Positions 33,347 through 41,101 of a stretch of 43,881 nt of DNA are shown here, piece by piece. A program made the position numbers and the translations under genes. Every line of letters begins with the position of its first letter. Within the stretch, counting starts at the first letter, position 1. Location of the stretch: positions 1 through 43,881 of the forward strand of contig CAZGIW010000020.1 in assembly GCA_964526285.1 (NCBI GenBank), in the 5' to 3' direction. This DNA is from CAYMAZ01 sp964526285. Its GTDB lineage: Bacteria > Bacteroidota > Bacteroidia > Bacteroidales > DTU049. The notes beneath the pieces are model-generated. The model was given only the letters and a program-made list of their open reading frames with translations, was not told the origin of the DNA and ran no database searches.

Positions 33347-33994
33347 ATGAAAACAACTAAAGTTATTTTGACCTTTTTTCTATTGTCAGCCAGCCTGACA
33401 GGTTATTCACAACTGAATCCGATAAAGAATTTGTACTGGAATCATTGGTATGAAAATCCGAATAATTTTTATATACTAAAGTGGTCACCTCCGGACACTT
33501 CGCTTACTGACACATTAGTTGGATATAATATCTATAGAAATAATATTCTATATAGATTTTACACTGACACCATTGCCCAACATATCATACCTCAAGATAC
33601 ATCATTTGGCGGTGAAGATTTTGTGTACACTTATGGTGGTGCCTTTTATATTCATGTAACTGCAGTTTATAATTCAAACCACCTAGAATCCATGTATAAT
33701 GATTCAGCATTGTGTTATGGTGCCGCAGTTGGACTAAATGACATAGAAATGGAAATTATTCGTATTTACCCAAATCCATTTTCCACACAAACAAATTTAC
33801 AAATTAACAAGGAACTGCAGTTTGCAACAATAATAGTTTATAATGCATTCGAATATCAGGTTAAACAAATAAATAATATTACAGGACAATCAGTGATTAT
33901 ACCCCGAGACAATTTACCAGACGGACTCTACTTTATAAAACTGACACAAGAAAACAAAATAATAGATATAAAAAAAATAGTAATAACGGATTGA
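33347..33994 (+). CDS. Secreted protein with T9SS type A sorting domain
   Basis: From the ATG at 33347, MKTTKVILTFFLLSASLTGY is a clean signal peptide cut before SQL; the earlier in-frame ATG at 33329 and TTG at 33320 only lengthen it. The middle resembles a fibronectin type III unit (YILKWSPPDTSLTDTLVGYN; HVTAVYNSNHLESMYNDSAL). The C-terminal 70 residues are a T9SS type A sorting domain: IIRIYPNPFSTQTNLQIN, then LPDGLYFIKLTQENK and IIDIKKIVITD. It should be exported to the cell surface. First gene of cassette 1, 58 bases after a repeat-borne -7 box. Function unknown. Confidence 0.82.
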   Translation: MKTTKVILTFFLLSASLTGYSQLNPIKNLYWNHWYENPNNFYILKWSPPDTSLTDTLVGYNIYRNNILYRFYTDTIAQHIIPQDTSFGGEDFVYTYGGAFYIHVTAVYNSNHLESMYNDSALCYGAAVGLNDIEMEIIRIYPNPFSTQTNLQINKELQFATIIVYNAFEYQVKQINNITGQSVIIPRDNLPDGLYFIKLTQENKIIDIKKIVITD

Positions 33995-34301
33995 CGCACT
34001 ATGTTTATCACACGTATAGCATTATGCAAAACAAAATGTAGAATTGAAAAAAAAAGTTTACGTAATTTGCACAATGCCAAGCGTGGCCCCGTTACCAACA
34101 AGACGAAGAAAAAGACAGCGACAAAGAAAATGACAGAGAAAATGGTTTGAGAATGAATAACGAAATGACAATGAAAGAAAAAAGATTTTGTTTTTTTTGC
34201 TGACCCACATTTTTTTGTTTTTAAGAGCCATCTCCCATTGCACATATTGGCAGGTTGCAAACATAAAAAGAGCAACAATAATTAGTATAATATTTTGAGG
34301 A
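33995..34301. other. 307-bp intergenic region in cassette 1
   Basis: Purine-rich, AT-rich DNA with a run of short A/G tracts (around 34100-34190). No ORF with protein-like features; the minus-strand frames here are low complexity. No convincing TAnnTTTG box. The next gene starts at 34302. Confidence 0.5.
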
Positions 34302-34886
34302 ATGTTTCAAGCGGAAAAAAAACATAGAAAAAAGGCAATTAGCATCATTAAAGAAGCATTGATTGATAATAATAGCATGAACTGGATTTTAAAAAAGGAT
34401 AAAAATCGGGATAATCGTTTGGTTGTACTGGCTGAATATCTTTTTGATTCAGGAATGGCAAGAAAAGGCGTTTATTTGTCAGAAGATACTGAGGCAATTG
34501 CTATTTGTTGTCAAAAGAGCAATAAAATCAATTTTTTAAAAAAATCATATCTGCAATTAAAATTGATTTGTTTTGGGATAGGGTTTTCTAAGATAATAAT
34601 GGTAATGAAAAGACAAAGACAACTTAATTCCTTTAAACCCAAAACGGACTATTTGTATTTTTGGCTTTTTGCGGCATCGGATGCCGGAAAGGGAACCAAA
34701 AGCACTTATGAATTGCAAAAAGGAATTTATAAACTATCAAAAGATAGAAATCTCCCCATTTATTTGGAAACCTCTATTCGTAAAAACAGGGTTGTTTATG
34801 AAAGATATGGATTTGAAGTTTACCATACATGGAAAATAGATGATCAGGAGTTTGACATGTGGTTTATGAGACGAAATCCAGTATAG
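34302..34886 (+). CDS. GNAT-like N-acetyltransferase
   Basis: 194 residues. Helical N-terminus, then the GNAT-like strand and loop YLYFWLFAASDAGKGTKSTY followed by ELQKGIYKLSKDRNLPIYLE and NRVVYERYGFEVYHTW, the usual late 'neighbour-residue, aromatic-GF' motif of GNAT proteins. The acyl-CoA pyrophosphate loop is poor (DAGKGTKST in place of QxxGxGxG). Substrate unknown. Second gene of cassette 1; lies just before copy B of the dispersed element. Confidence 0.72.
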   Translation: MFQAEKKHRKKAISIIKEALIDNNSMNWILKKDKNRDNRLVVLAEYLFDSGMARKGVYLSEDTEAIAICCQKSNKINFLKKSYLQLKLICFGIGFSKIIMVMKRQRQLNSFKPKTDYLYFWLFAASDAGKGTKSTYELQKGIYKLSKDRNLPIYLETSIRKNRVVYERYGFEVYHTWKIDDQEFDMWFMRRNPV

Positions 34887-34993
34887 CAAGAAATTATGCA
34901 AGTGTATATTATTGAATGTCTTAAACACATTAGCAAATAGATAAAAAAAACGCTGACACACAAGCCAACAGAAAAGACAGAACACCAGGCGAT

Positions 34994-35167
34994 AATCGAC
35001 TAGACGGCTGACGGTCAAATGCTTATTCCGGACTAAAGTAGTCCACCTTTGACTGGTGAATCATTCGGCATTTTTTTTCTTAGATATGTTCAACATTTTT
35101 TCAGTTGAATTTGAAAAGATTGTTTATTTTTGCTTTGGAAAGGGAGGGTAAAACATTAGAAAATTTG
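34994..35167 (+). repeat. Dispersed promoter-bearing element, copy B with boundary motif
   Basis: Starts with a 22-base motif containing TAGACGGCTGACGGT (34994-35015), which recurs at 39864-39885. From 35018 it follows copy A for 150 bases. The hairpin GGACTA-AAG-TAGTCC lies at 35030-35044. A promoter is present: TTG at 35105-35107, 17 bases, TATTTTTG at 35125-35132. It fills most of the 336-base gap 34887-35222. Confidence 0.88.
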
Positions 35168-35222
35168 CAACAACATGGTGACACAGCCTGCATAGATTAA
35201 TTGAGAACTAAAAAATAAAACT

Positions 35223-35804
35223 ATGATTAAAAAAGTACTTATTATAATCTTAGCTTTTAATGTCATATCATTGATTCAAAGCTGTTGTACCGAAGAGTAT
35301 CAATATAAATGGACTGATTTTAGCATCGGTATTCTTGACAATTCAGGAGAATACCCAGTGCTGATTGAGAATAAAGAAGTAAATAAAAAAGCTCTTGGCC
35401 TACGAGTTACATTTCAAGATACAGTTATATACTTGGCTCAAAACTTTAAATTGATGAATGAGTGTTATGCCACGTCTTGCGGAGAGACATATACTCGCAC
35501 TAATAACTTGTCTACAATAAAAATTATAACCGTACTCGATTATTCTTCGAAATATCCAAAAGATTCTGATATCACCAAGTTGTTCATGGCGAGGGAATCT
35601 GGAAATACAAAAAGTCCTTATATTTCAATTGCCCAAATTATTTCTAATGTTAATGGAAGTTCTTATAATTACGGCTACAGAGATTTTGATTTGTATTTAA
35701 TTGACACCACAGCAATAATTGGGGAACAAAGATTCGAAGTGCAACTAACTATGTCAGATGGAAATATTTTTATACAAGAGTCTGAGACATTAAAATTCTA
35801 TTAA
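35223..35804 (+). CDS. Lipoprotein of unknown function, DUF5034-like
   Basis: 193 residues. Signal peptide KKVLIIILAFNVISLIQS is followed by Cys-Cys, so lipid attachment is at Cys21 or Cys22. The mature start (CTEEYQYKWTDFSI) resembles Bacteroidota lipoproteins of the DUF5034 type; this assignment is by recall and moderate only. The rest is beta-rich (LGLRVTFQDTVIYLAQNFKL; DFDLYLIDTTAIIGEQRFEV). Its stop is one base before the start of the outer-membrane gene, so both belong to cassette 2, read from the promoter in copy B. Confidence 0.75.
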   Translation: MIKKVLIIILAFNVISLIQSCCTEEYQYKWTDFSIGILDNSGEYPVLIENKEVNKKALGLRVTFQDTVIYLAQNFKLMNECYATSCGETYTRTNNLSTIKIITVLDYSSKYPKDSDITKLFMARESGNTKSPYISIAQIISNVNGSSYNYGYRDFDLYLIDTTAIIGEQRFEVQLTMSDGNIFIQESETLKFY

Positions 35805-35805
35805 A

Positions 35806-36555
35806 ATGATTAGAAACATAGCAATAATCGTACTTTGTTTAATTTCTACACCCACATATTCTCAAAGGACATTTGATTACGACTTTTATTTAAATGGGAC
35901 AATCGGATTTGGAATACCTTTAAATAACACTGACGGTGGTTTTAATGGTTTAAATATGGATTATAGTGGTTTATTCTTTGACAAAGTTTCTGCATTCATC
36001 AAGGTTAAAAATTATTTTGGTGTACATATGAATCTTATAGGAATTGGATATTGGTCTGACATAAATGATGAATCTATTAAAGCTAATAATCCAAATTATT
36101 TTCTATGGGATAAAGATAATTCCTATGGAAATGTAAAATTCTCAATTTTAGTGGGATTAGCGTATAAGTTTAATTATAAACGCTTAGTAATCATTCCATA
36201 TTTCGATTTAGGATTCATTCCTGATGCAAACTCTTCAGTTGATTCATACTTACTGAAGGAAGAAAACTCAAATAATATCCGACAAGTAAACAATAGCTCT
36301 ACAATTAAGTACGATAGATTTGATTATACTTTTGGTGCTGATTTCTATTTCCACTTTGGAAAATATTGGGGTTTTGCGACAACAATTCAATATGACAGGT
36401 TCTCAGCAAGTACGAATTTTACAACTACAACTAAGGATTATTACTCTGTTGAATCCACACAGATTGACAACATGAAATTTGAACATAAAAATATATTGGT
36501 ATCATTTGGATTATTTATTTCATTTTTTGATAATAATATGACTGAAAACCAATAG
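35806..36555 (+). CDS. Predicted outer-membrane beta-barrel protein
   Basis: 249 residues. Signal peptide RNIAIIVLCLISTPTYSQ. About eight alternating amphipathic strands follow, rich in F, Y and G (FYLNGTIGFGIPLNN; YFGVHMNLIGIGYWSD; YGNVKFSILVGLAYKF; YDRFDYTFGADFYFHFG; GFATTIQYDRFSAS; HKNILVSFGLFISFFD). The pattern fits a small outer-membrane porin-like barrel. Coupled to the preceding lipoprotein gene (1 base gap). Function unknown; last gene of cassette 2. Confidence 0.75.
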   Translation: MIRNIAIIVLCLISTPTYSQRTFDYDFYLNGTIGFGIPLNNTDGGFNGLNMDYSGLFFDKVSAFIKVKNYFGVHMNLIGIGYWSDINDESIKANNPNYFLWDKDNSYGNVKFSILVGLAYKFNYKRLVIIPYFDLGFIPDANSSVDSYLLKEENSNNIRQVNNSSTIKYDRFDYTFGADFYFHFGKYWGFATTIQYDRFSASTNFTTTTKDYYSVESTQIDNMKFEHKNILVSFGLFISFFDNNMTENQ

Positions 36556-36648
36556 CATGCAGCGGCTAATAGCTAAGGATTCCCCGTCAAATCAGTAGTC
36601 GAGAAGAGAAGCCAGACATGGAGTTTTTGGCAGTAACCTTTCTTACTT

Positions 36649-36733
36649 CGATATGTTCAACATTTTTTCAGTTGAATTTGAAAAGATTGTTTATTTTTGC
36701 TTTGGAAATGGTGAATAAAACATTGGAAAGTTG
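36649..36733 (+). repeat. Dispersed promoter-bearing element, copy C (right half)
   Basis: Matches the right half of copies A and B (CGATATGTTCAACATTTTTT, then TTGAATTTGAAAAGATTG). The left half is missing or decayed; only CCGTCAAAT near 36587 recalls it. The promoter is kept: TTG at 36672-36674, 17 bases, TATTTTTG at 36692-36699. Confidence 0.88.
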
Positions 36734-36914
36734 TAGGCAATTTTGTTCGACCACTCATCAAGCCACAGTTTGACGACAAAGTGAAGTAACAAGATATCCA
36801 AAGTTTACAAAAGAACTTTCTTACTAACTAACGCAGACAACTGAAATTTATGATATTAGCACAATATGGTTTGGTTAATTGTAGTTCTATGTAAATAAGT
36901 TTTTAATAAATTCT

Positions 36915-36922
36915 TATCTTTG
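36915..36922 (+). promoter_or_regulatory. -7 box immediately before the sce7726-type gene
   Basis: TATCTTTG (TAnnTTTG), 15 bases before the ATG at 36938. The expected transcription start is about 36929, leaving a leader of under 10 bases. With the promoter in copy C this gives cassette 3 two possible promoters. Confidence 0.55.
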
Positions 36923-36937
36923 CCAAAAAAAATTAAT

Positions 36938-37807
36938 ATGGAAAAAGTACAAGATTTAAGAGTTTTATCTCAAATTTTCTCACCGCCTATGTTTCACAAG
37001 ATAGTGCGAGAAGATGATTTTGTACTATTCCAACGACAAACATCAAAGTATTTCAAATCAACTTCTTACAGCACTAATTTAGACATCATAAAATCTTTGT
37101 ACAAATCATTGCAAAAGCAATACAGATGTGAGTATGTCTATAAGAACAACTTATTTCTTGATATTATCAAAGAACATGGACTTAAAGAAACATTAACATT
37201 GAATGAATTTAAGGTGGGTGCTTCAAAAGCTGATTTAGTGATGTTGAATGGTATGGTGCGAATTTTTGAAATTAAAACAGAACTTGACGATTTTTCAAAA
37301 CTATCAAAGCAAATAAACGACTATCAAAAATTTGCCAACGAAGTAAATATTGTTACTGATGAAAAAAATGCAGAAAAACTAAAAGTTGAGTATATAAATA
37401 CCAACATTGGAATTATAGTTCTTGATGCGAAGAATAAATTACAAACAGTACAAAAGGCAGGAAGCAACACGGCACTATTTGATTTTAATACCATATTCAA
37501 AATTCTAAGAAAACAAGAGTACCTTGATTTAGTTACGGATAATTTTGGTGTTATTCCTGATGTTCCGAATACACTAATTTTCAAGGCTTGCTATGAATTA
37601 CTTGCAAGTATAGATATAGTTGATTTTCAAAAACAAGTGTTGAATAAACTAAAAGAACGAAAGTTACAAAAACCCGACCTACTCAAATCATCAAATACCC
37701 CAAAAGAGTTAAAGCATATTTGTAATTCTTTAAATTTTAATGAGCAGGAGTATCACAAATTGTATAATTTTTTAGCAACTGAAAGCGTATGTATCAACCG
37801 TATATAA
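36938..37807 (+). CDS. sce7726-family protein, predicted PD-(D/E)xK-like nuclease
   Basis: 289 residues from ATG 36938; the TTG 18 bases upstream lies inside the promoter box. The centre reads LNEFKVGASKADLVMLNG (E90, D99) and VRIFEIKTELDDF (E111, K113), followed by SKQINDYQKF (Q125 and Q130). This D-x(n)-ExK plus Q pattern fits the PD-(D/E)xK nuclease fold, and the motif set matches proteins NCBI calls sce7726 family. The C-terminal 100 residues are helical with lysine-rich patches. Nuclease activity is inference. Overlaps the next gene by 19 bases, so the operon is tightly coupled. Confidence 0.75.
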   Translation: MEKVQDLRVLSQIFSPPMFHKIVREDDFVLFQRQTSKYFKSTSYSTNLDIIKSLYKSLQKQYRCEYVYKNNLFLDIIKEHGLKETLTLNEFKVGASKADLVMLNGMVRIFEIKTELDDFSKLSKQINDYQKFANEVNIVTDEKNAEKLKVEYINTNIGIIVLDAKNKLQTVQKAGSNTALFDFNTIFKILRKQEYLDLVTDNFGVIPDVPNTLIFKACYELLASIDIVDFQKQVLNKLKERKLQKPDLLKSSNTPKELKHICNSLNFNEQEYHKLYNFLATESVCINRI

Positions 37808-38730
37808 GAGGTAAGCAGTTTGAATTGATTGGAATTAGGGAATTAACAATACCTGTACTTGCCCCAAATAAAATAAAAGTGTCGCCAATTATTGAGCCTG
37901 TAAAGGATTCATCAACATTAAAAACCACATTAAAAGAGTTGGTTACTAATGATATTAACTTTACAGTTATTGCCAATCCTCAAGTTGGTACATTTAAGGA
38001 TTTTGACGCTATTTTCAACGCAATTAGAAGTTCAGTTGGGGAAAACATAAATTACCAAGTTGGTATTATTTTTCATAGCAGAAGTAATCACAATAAAGCA
38101 ATAGACGTATTACGAAAATACGCTGATATTGTTCCTGCATTAACCATTATACACAATGCGGCTTTTGATAACATTGTAGATATTCTAACATTATATCAAG
38201 AGTATTTTACGATTAAGTACAATGTAATCAATATGTCTGCAACAAGCAAGCGATACCACAGAAATTTTGACAAAGATACCCTTGTTGAACTTGACGATTA
38301 TTTCAACGCTCAAACCAAAAATTCTGATTATTTACAAGTAGATGAAAGTAATTTTTCAGAAGAACATCTTTATTACAAAGAAGAAGGTTTTGTTGGTTTT
38401 GCTGATTATCTTTCCATAGGAGAAGAATATTCGGAAACAGGTTTTTTACCGTATGCTGTTGCAATACATTTGTCTTATGCAGAAGCTACGACAAAAAAAA
38501 TACGAGTGAAACACTTTGTTTCGAATTCTAATGACGATCAATCCGATGTTGCGGGTAAGTTTGCCGAAGCATTGGAAAAATTGATTGCTTGGTGTGATGA
38601 AACAGGTTATAATTCTATTGCCATTCCAATTTTTAGAGAATATCATCAAAATGGACACTTTCCGGGATTAGGAACGTTAAAGAAACTTTCCTTAATGAAC
38701 CACATTGACTTAGTTTTGAAATGGATTTGA
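37789..38730 (+). CDS. sce7725-family protein (beta-protein-like)
   Basis: 313 residues. The start MYQPYIRGKQFELIGIREL matches the conserved opening of sce7725-family proteins, which occur beside sce7726 genes in other bacteria (the pair is named after neighbouring Sorangium cellulosum loci). The next strands (VSPIIEPVKDSSTLKTTLKE; FTVIANPQVGTFKDFDAIFN) recall the phage-linked 'beta protein' family, a weak impression. The C-terminus (AIPIFREYHQNGHFPGLGTL) is well patterned. Catalytic residues are not identified; possibly a sensor or control partner of the nuclease-like protein. The next ORF starts 1 base after its stop. Confidence 0.72.
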   Translation: MYQPYIRGKQFELIGIRELTIPVLAPNKIKVSPIIEPVKDSSTLKTTLKELVTNDINFTVIANPQVGTFKDFDAIFNAIRSSVGENINYQVGIIFHSRSNHNKAIDVLRKYADIVPALTIIHNAAFDNIVDILTLYQEYFTIKYNVINMSATSKRYHRNFDKDTLVELDDYFNAQTKNSDYLQVDESNFSEEHLYYKEEGFVGFADYLSIGEEYSETGFLPYAVAIHLSYAEATTKKIRVKHFVSNSNDDQSDVAGKFAEALEKLIAWCDETGYNSIAIPIFREYHQNGHFPGLGTLKKLSLMNHIDLVLKWI

Positions 38731-38731
38731 T

Positions 38732-39805
38732 ATGAATTGTTGTATAAATTGCTTTGAAAGCCAATATATAGGTTCTATCATATTGAATAACAGAATGTTA
38801 GGCAATTGCGATTACTGTAATTCACAAAATATTTCTATTTATGAAGCTTCTCAATTAAGTCCTTTTTTCAAGGGTATTATTGATTTATATGAAGAAGATG
38901 ATGAAGACGGCAAGCCATTAGAAACACAAATTATTTCCGATTTTCATAAAAAGGTATTTACTCAAAATTTAATAGATACAGGAAATATAAAAGCACTAAT
39001 TGCTGAAATTATTAAAGACGATATTGCCGATTATCAAGGTATTTTAGATAATCCTGTTCGTTTAAGATTTCGTAAAACAAATGTTGAAGATGATGTAACC
39101 CAACCGCTTTTTCTTTCTTGGGATAAGTTTTCCGAAGAAATAAAAACAGTAAATAGGTTTCATTTGAACAACCCATTAGATTTAGGAAAGTTAAAATCGT
39201 TATTTAAGTTTTTTGAAAAGGAAATTCCAAAAGGGAAGAAATTTTATCGTGCGAGAATTAGCGATAATCTAAAAGGTTACGCAGTTGAACAAATGTATAA
39301 TCCGCCAAACTCATCAGCAAAAAGCGGTAGAGCAAATCCAAATGGTATTTCCTATTTGTATTTAGCAAATGATTTAACAACAACTTTATATGAGGTAAGA
39401 GCAAGTTTATACGATTTTGTTACCGTAGGTACATTTAGACTTGAAGAAAGCATCAATGTTGTTAATCTTAGTCGTTCAACCTATGATATATTTGCTTTTG
39501 CAGAAGTCGGCTTCTTGGAGGAAGTAATGATACATGGTTCTTTCATTGACAAATTGGAACAAGAACTTTCAAAACCAAGAAGAAGAAGCGACAGCGAATT
39601 AGATTATTTGCCGACACAATATCTTTCAGAGTTGATAAAGTCAATGGGGATAGACGGAATTGAATTTAAAAGTTCATTGTACCAAGAAGGCGTAAATCTT
39701 ACTGTATTTAATCCCAATAAATTCAAATGTTTAGAAGTCAAAGTTTATGACATTAAAGACATAAAACTTGATTACACGGAATTAAAATCGGAAGATACTT
39801 TTTAG
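38732..39805 (+). CDS. Zinc-finger / RES-domain protein, predicted NAD+-consuming toxin
   Basis: 357 residues. The N-terminus has a four-cysteine zinc knuckle (C4-x2-C7 and C26-x2-C29, i.e. NCCINCF and NCDYCN). Residues 40-165 are helical, as in HEPN/RES N-terminal domains. The RES domain is at 171-328: FYRARI with R173, SGRANPNGISYLYLA, TLYEVR with E221 and R223, DYLPTQYLSELI, GIEFKSS with S314/S315, and NLTVFNP. RES toxins degrade NAD+ (phosphorolysis) and arrest growth. No Xre/RES antitoxin gene is adjacent, which is unusual. Third gene of the sce7726 operon. Confidence 0.82.
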   Translation: MNCCINCFESQYIGSIILNNRMLGNCDYCNSQNISIYEASQLSPFFKGIIDLYEEDDEDGKPLETQIISDFHKKVFTQNLIDTGNIKALIAEIIKDDIADYQGILDNPVRLRFRKTNVEDDVTQPLFLSWDKFSEEIKTVNRFHLNNPLDLGKLKSLFKFFEKEIPKGKKFYRARISDNLKGYAVEQMYNPPNSSAKSGRANPNGISYLYLANDLTTTLYEVRASLYDFVTVGTFRLEESINVVNLSRSTYDIFAFAEVGFLEEVMIHGSFIDKLEQELSKPRRRSDSELDYLPTQYLSELIKSMGIDGIEFKSSLYQEGVNLTVFNPNKFKCLEVKVYDIKDIKLDYTELKSEDTF

Positions 39806-39863
39806 TAGGGAAAAAACGGCAAGACAAAAATAGTTACACGACATAGAAAGAAAAACTGCCACT

Positions 39864-39911
39864 AATCGAGTAGACGGCTGACGGTCTCTCCATAGGAGTC
39901 CCTTTGGGAAA
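39864..39911. repeat. Boundary motif copy and CTCCATAGGAGTCCC element copy 2
   Basis: 39864-39885 matches 34994-35015 with one mismatch (contains TAGACGGCTGACGGT). It is followed directly by the element CTCCATAGGAGTCCC (39888-39902) with TTT then GGGAAA, which also occurs at 155-178. Marks the end of cassette 3. Confidence 0.85.
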
Positions 39912-40013
39912 ATCGGCCCGAAAGCAAAGCCCGAAACCGTTGCAGGCTTTAAAAACCTTATTACCTTAGTAAAACAACAAATCATAAACTAAACCTGACC
40001 TTATTAGCTTATT

Positions 40014-40042
40014 ATGCTTATTTCGGACTAAAGCAGTCCACC
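40014..40042. repeat. Partial copy D of the dispersed element at right edge of island
   Basis: ATGCTTATTTCGGACTAAAG then CAGTCCACC matches the start of copy B (35019-35047), including the hairpin GGACT-AAAGC-AGTCC. It lacks the promoter half. It is the last repeat before the core enoyl-CoA hydratase gene. The 415-base gap 39806-40220 contains this, the preceding repeats and the promoter, but no gene. Confidence 0.8.
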
Positions 40043-40168
40043 CCGTTTTGCTTCATAGAGAGCCTCCTGAAAACGTATCATGTATTCTTTTTCTCCATTC
40101 CACTTCGATAATTTTTTGTGAAAATCATACAGTATTGCTGAATTTTGGCATTAAATGAAAAAAACCCT

Positions 40169-40197
40169 TTTGAGATATGGTTTTTTTGTTAATTTTG
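40169..40197 (+). promoter_or_regulatory. Promoter of the beta-oxidation operon
   Basis: -33 box TTTG (40169-40172), a 17-base spacer, and -7 box TAATTTTG (40190-40197), 23 bases before the enoyl-CoA hydratase ATG. Confidence 0.65.
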
Positions 40198-40220
40198 AAA
40201 AAATTTAAAGTAAAAATATT

Positions 40221-40991
40221 ATGGAATTTAGCACTTTGAAACTTGAATACAGCAACAATATTGCTGTTATTACAATGAATCGTCCTGAGGCTATGAATGC
40301 ACTGAGCACGCTTGTGTTTCAGGAACTGAATAAAGCATTTGACCAGCTGGAAGCAAAGGGCGACATCAGAGCTTTGATTATCACCGGATCGGGAAAGGCT
40401 TTTGTTGCCGGAGCTGATATTGCTGAAATGTCTGACAAAAATTCAGAGCAGGGCACCGTGTTTTCAAAATTCGGACAGGACACATTTAACAGGATTTCAA
40501 CTTTAAAGTTTCCTGTTATTGCTGCTGTCAATGGTTTTGCTTTGGGTGGCGGATGTGAATTTGCAATGGCATGTGATTTCAGAATTGCAAGCAATTTTGC
40601 AAAATTTGGACAACCCGAAGTAAATCTGGGACTTATTCCCGGATATTGCGGAAATCTCAGATTGCCAAAAATTGTTGGGCTTTCAAATGCACTGTATCTG
40701 CTCATGACTGCTGATATGGTTGATGCAAATGAAGCACTTCGCCTGGGACTTGTTCAGAAAGTTGTTCCCGCCGAAGAACTGATAGCAGAATGCATGAACA
40801 TTGCTGAAAAAATTGCTTCAAAAGGAAAAATGGCAGTTCAGAAAGCAAAAGAAGTAACCATCAAAGGTTTTGAAATGGGATTTGAAGAAGCATGTAAATA
40901 TGAAGCACGCGAGTTTGGAAATCTTTTCGGAAACGGCGAATCAGGAGAAGGAATGAAGGCCTTTCTGGAAAAACGTAAACCAAACTGGTAG
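40221..40991 (+). CDS. Enoyl-CoA hydratase / crotonase
   Basis: 256 residues, the normal length. The crotonase fold signatures are complete: GSGKAFVAGADIAEM (oxyanion hole), ALGGGCEFAMACDFRIAS (first catalytic Glu) and FGQPEVNLGLIPGYCGNLRL (second catalytic Glu). Both glutamates are kept, so it should hydrate trans-2-enoyl-CoA. It lacks mitochondrial or peroxisomal targeting, as expected. First gene of an operon with 3-hydroxyacyl-CoA dehydrogenase and thiolase, so short-chain fatty acid or branched acyl-CoA metabolism is likely. Confidence 0.95.
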   Translation: MEFSTLKLEYSNNIAVITMNRPEAMNALSTLVFQELNKAFDQLEAKGDIRALIITGSGKAFVAGADIAEMSDKNSEQGTVFSKFGQDTFNRISTLKFPVIAAVNGFALGGGCEFAMACDFRIASNFAKFGQPEVNLGLIPGYCGNLRLPKIVGLSNALYLLMTADMVDANEALRLGLVQKVVPAEELIAECMNIAEKIASKGKMAVQKAKEVTIKGFEMGFEEACKYEAREFGNLFGNGESGEGMKAFLEKRKPNW

Positions 40992-41101
40992 GGCGGTATT
41001 CGGTATTCGTTGGCGATAAGAGTATCGTAATACGCCCTTCGCAACCGAATAACGTTCAACGCAAAGAATATTTTTTAAAAACATAACATAAACAACAAAT
41101 T

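Larger units (their letters stand above)
36556..36937. other. 382-bp region before cassette 3
   Basis: Holds copy C of the dispersed element (36649-36733) and a separate -7 box (36915-36922). GCAGCGGCTAATAGCT lies at 36559-36574 just after the barrel gene. No protein-like ORF is seen. Confidence 0.6.

Noticed and set aside
34887..36740. Integron attC sites at cassette ends
   Set aside because: Looked for RYYYAAC / GTTRRRY core boxes around the gene ends and found no pair; no integrase gene in the window. The cassette-like layout remains, but not as a classical integron.
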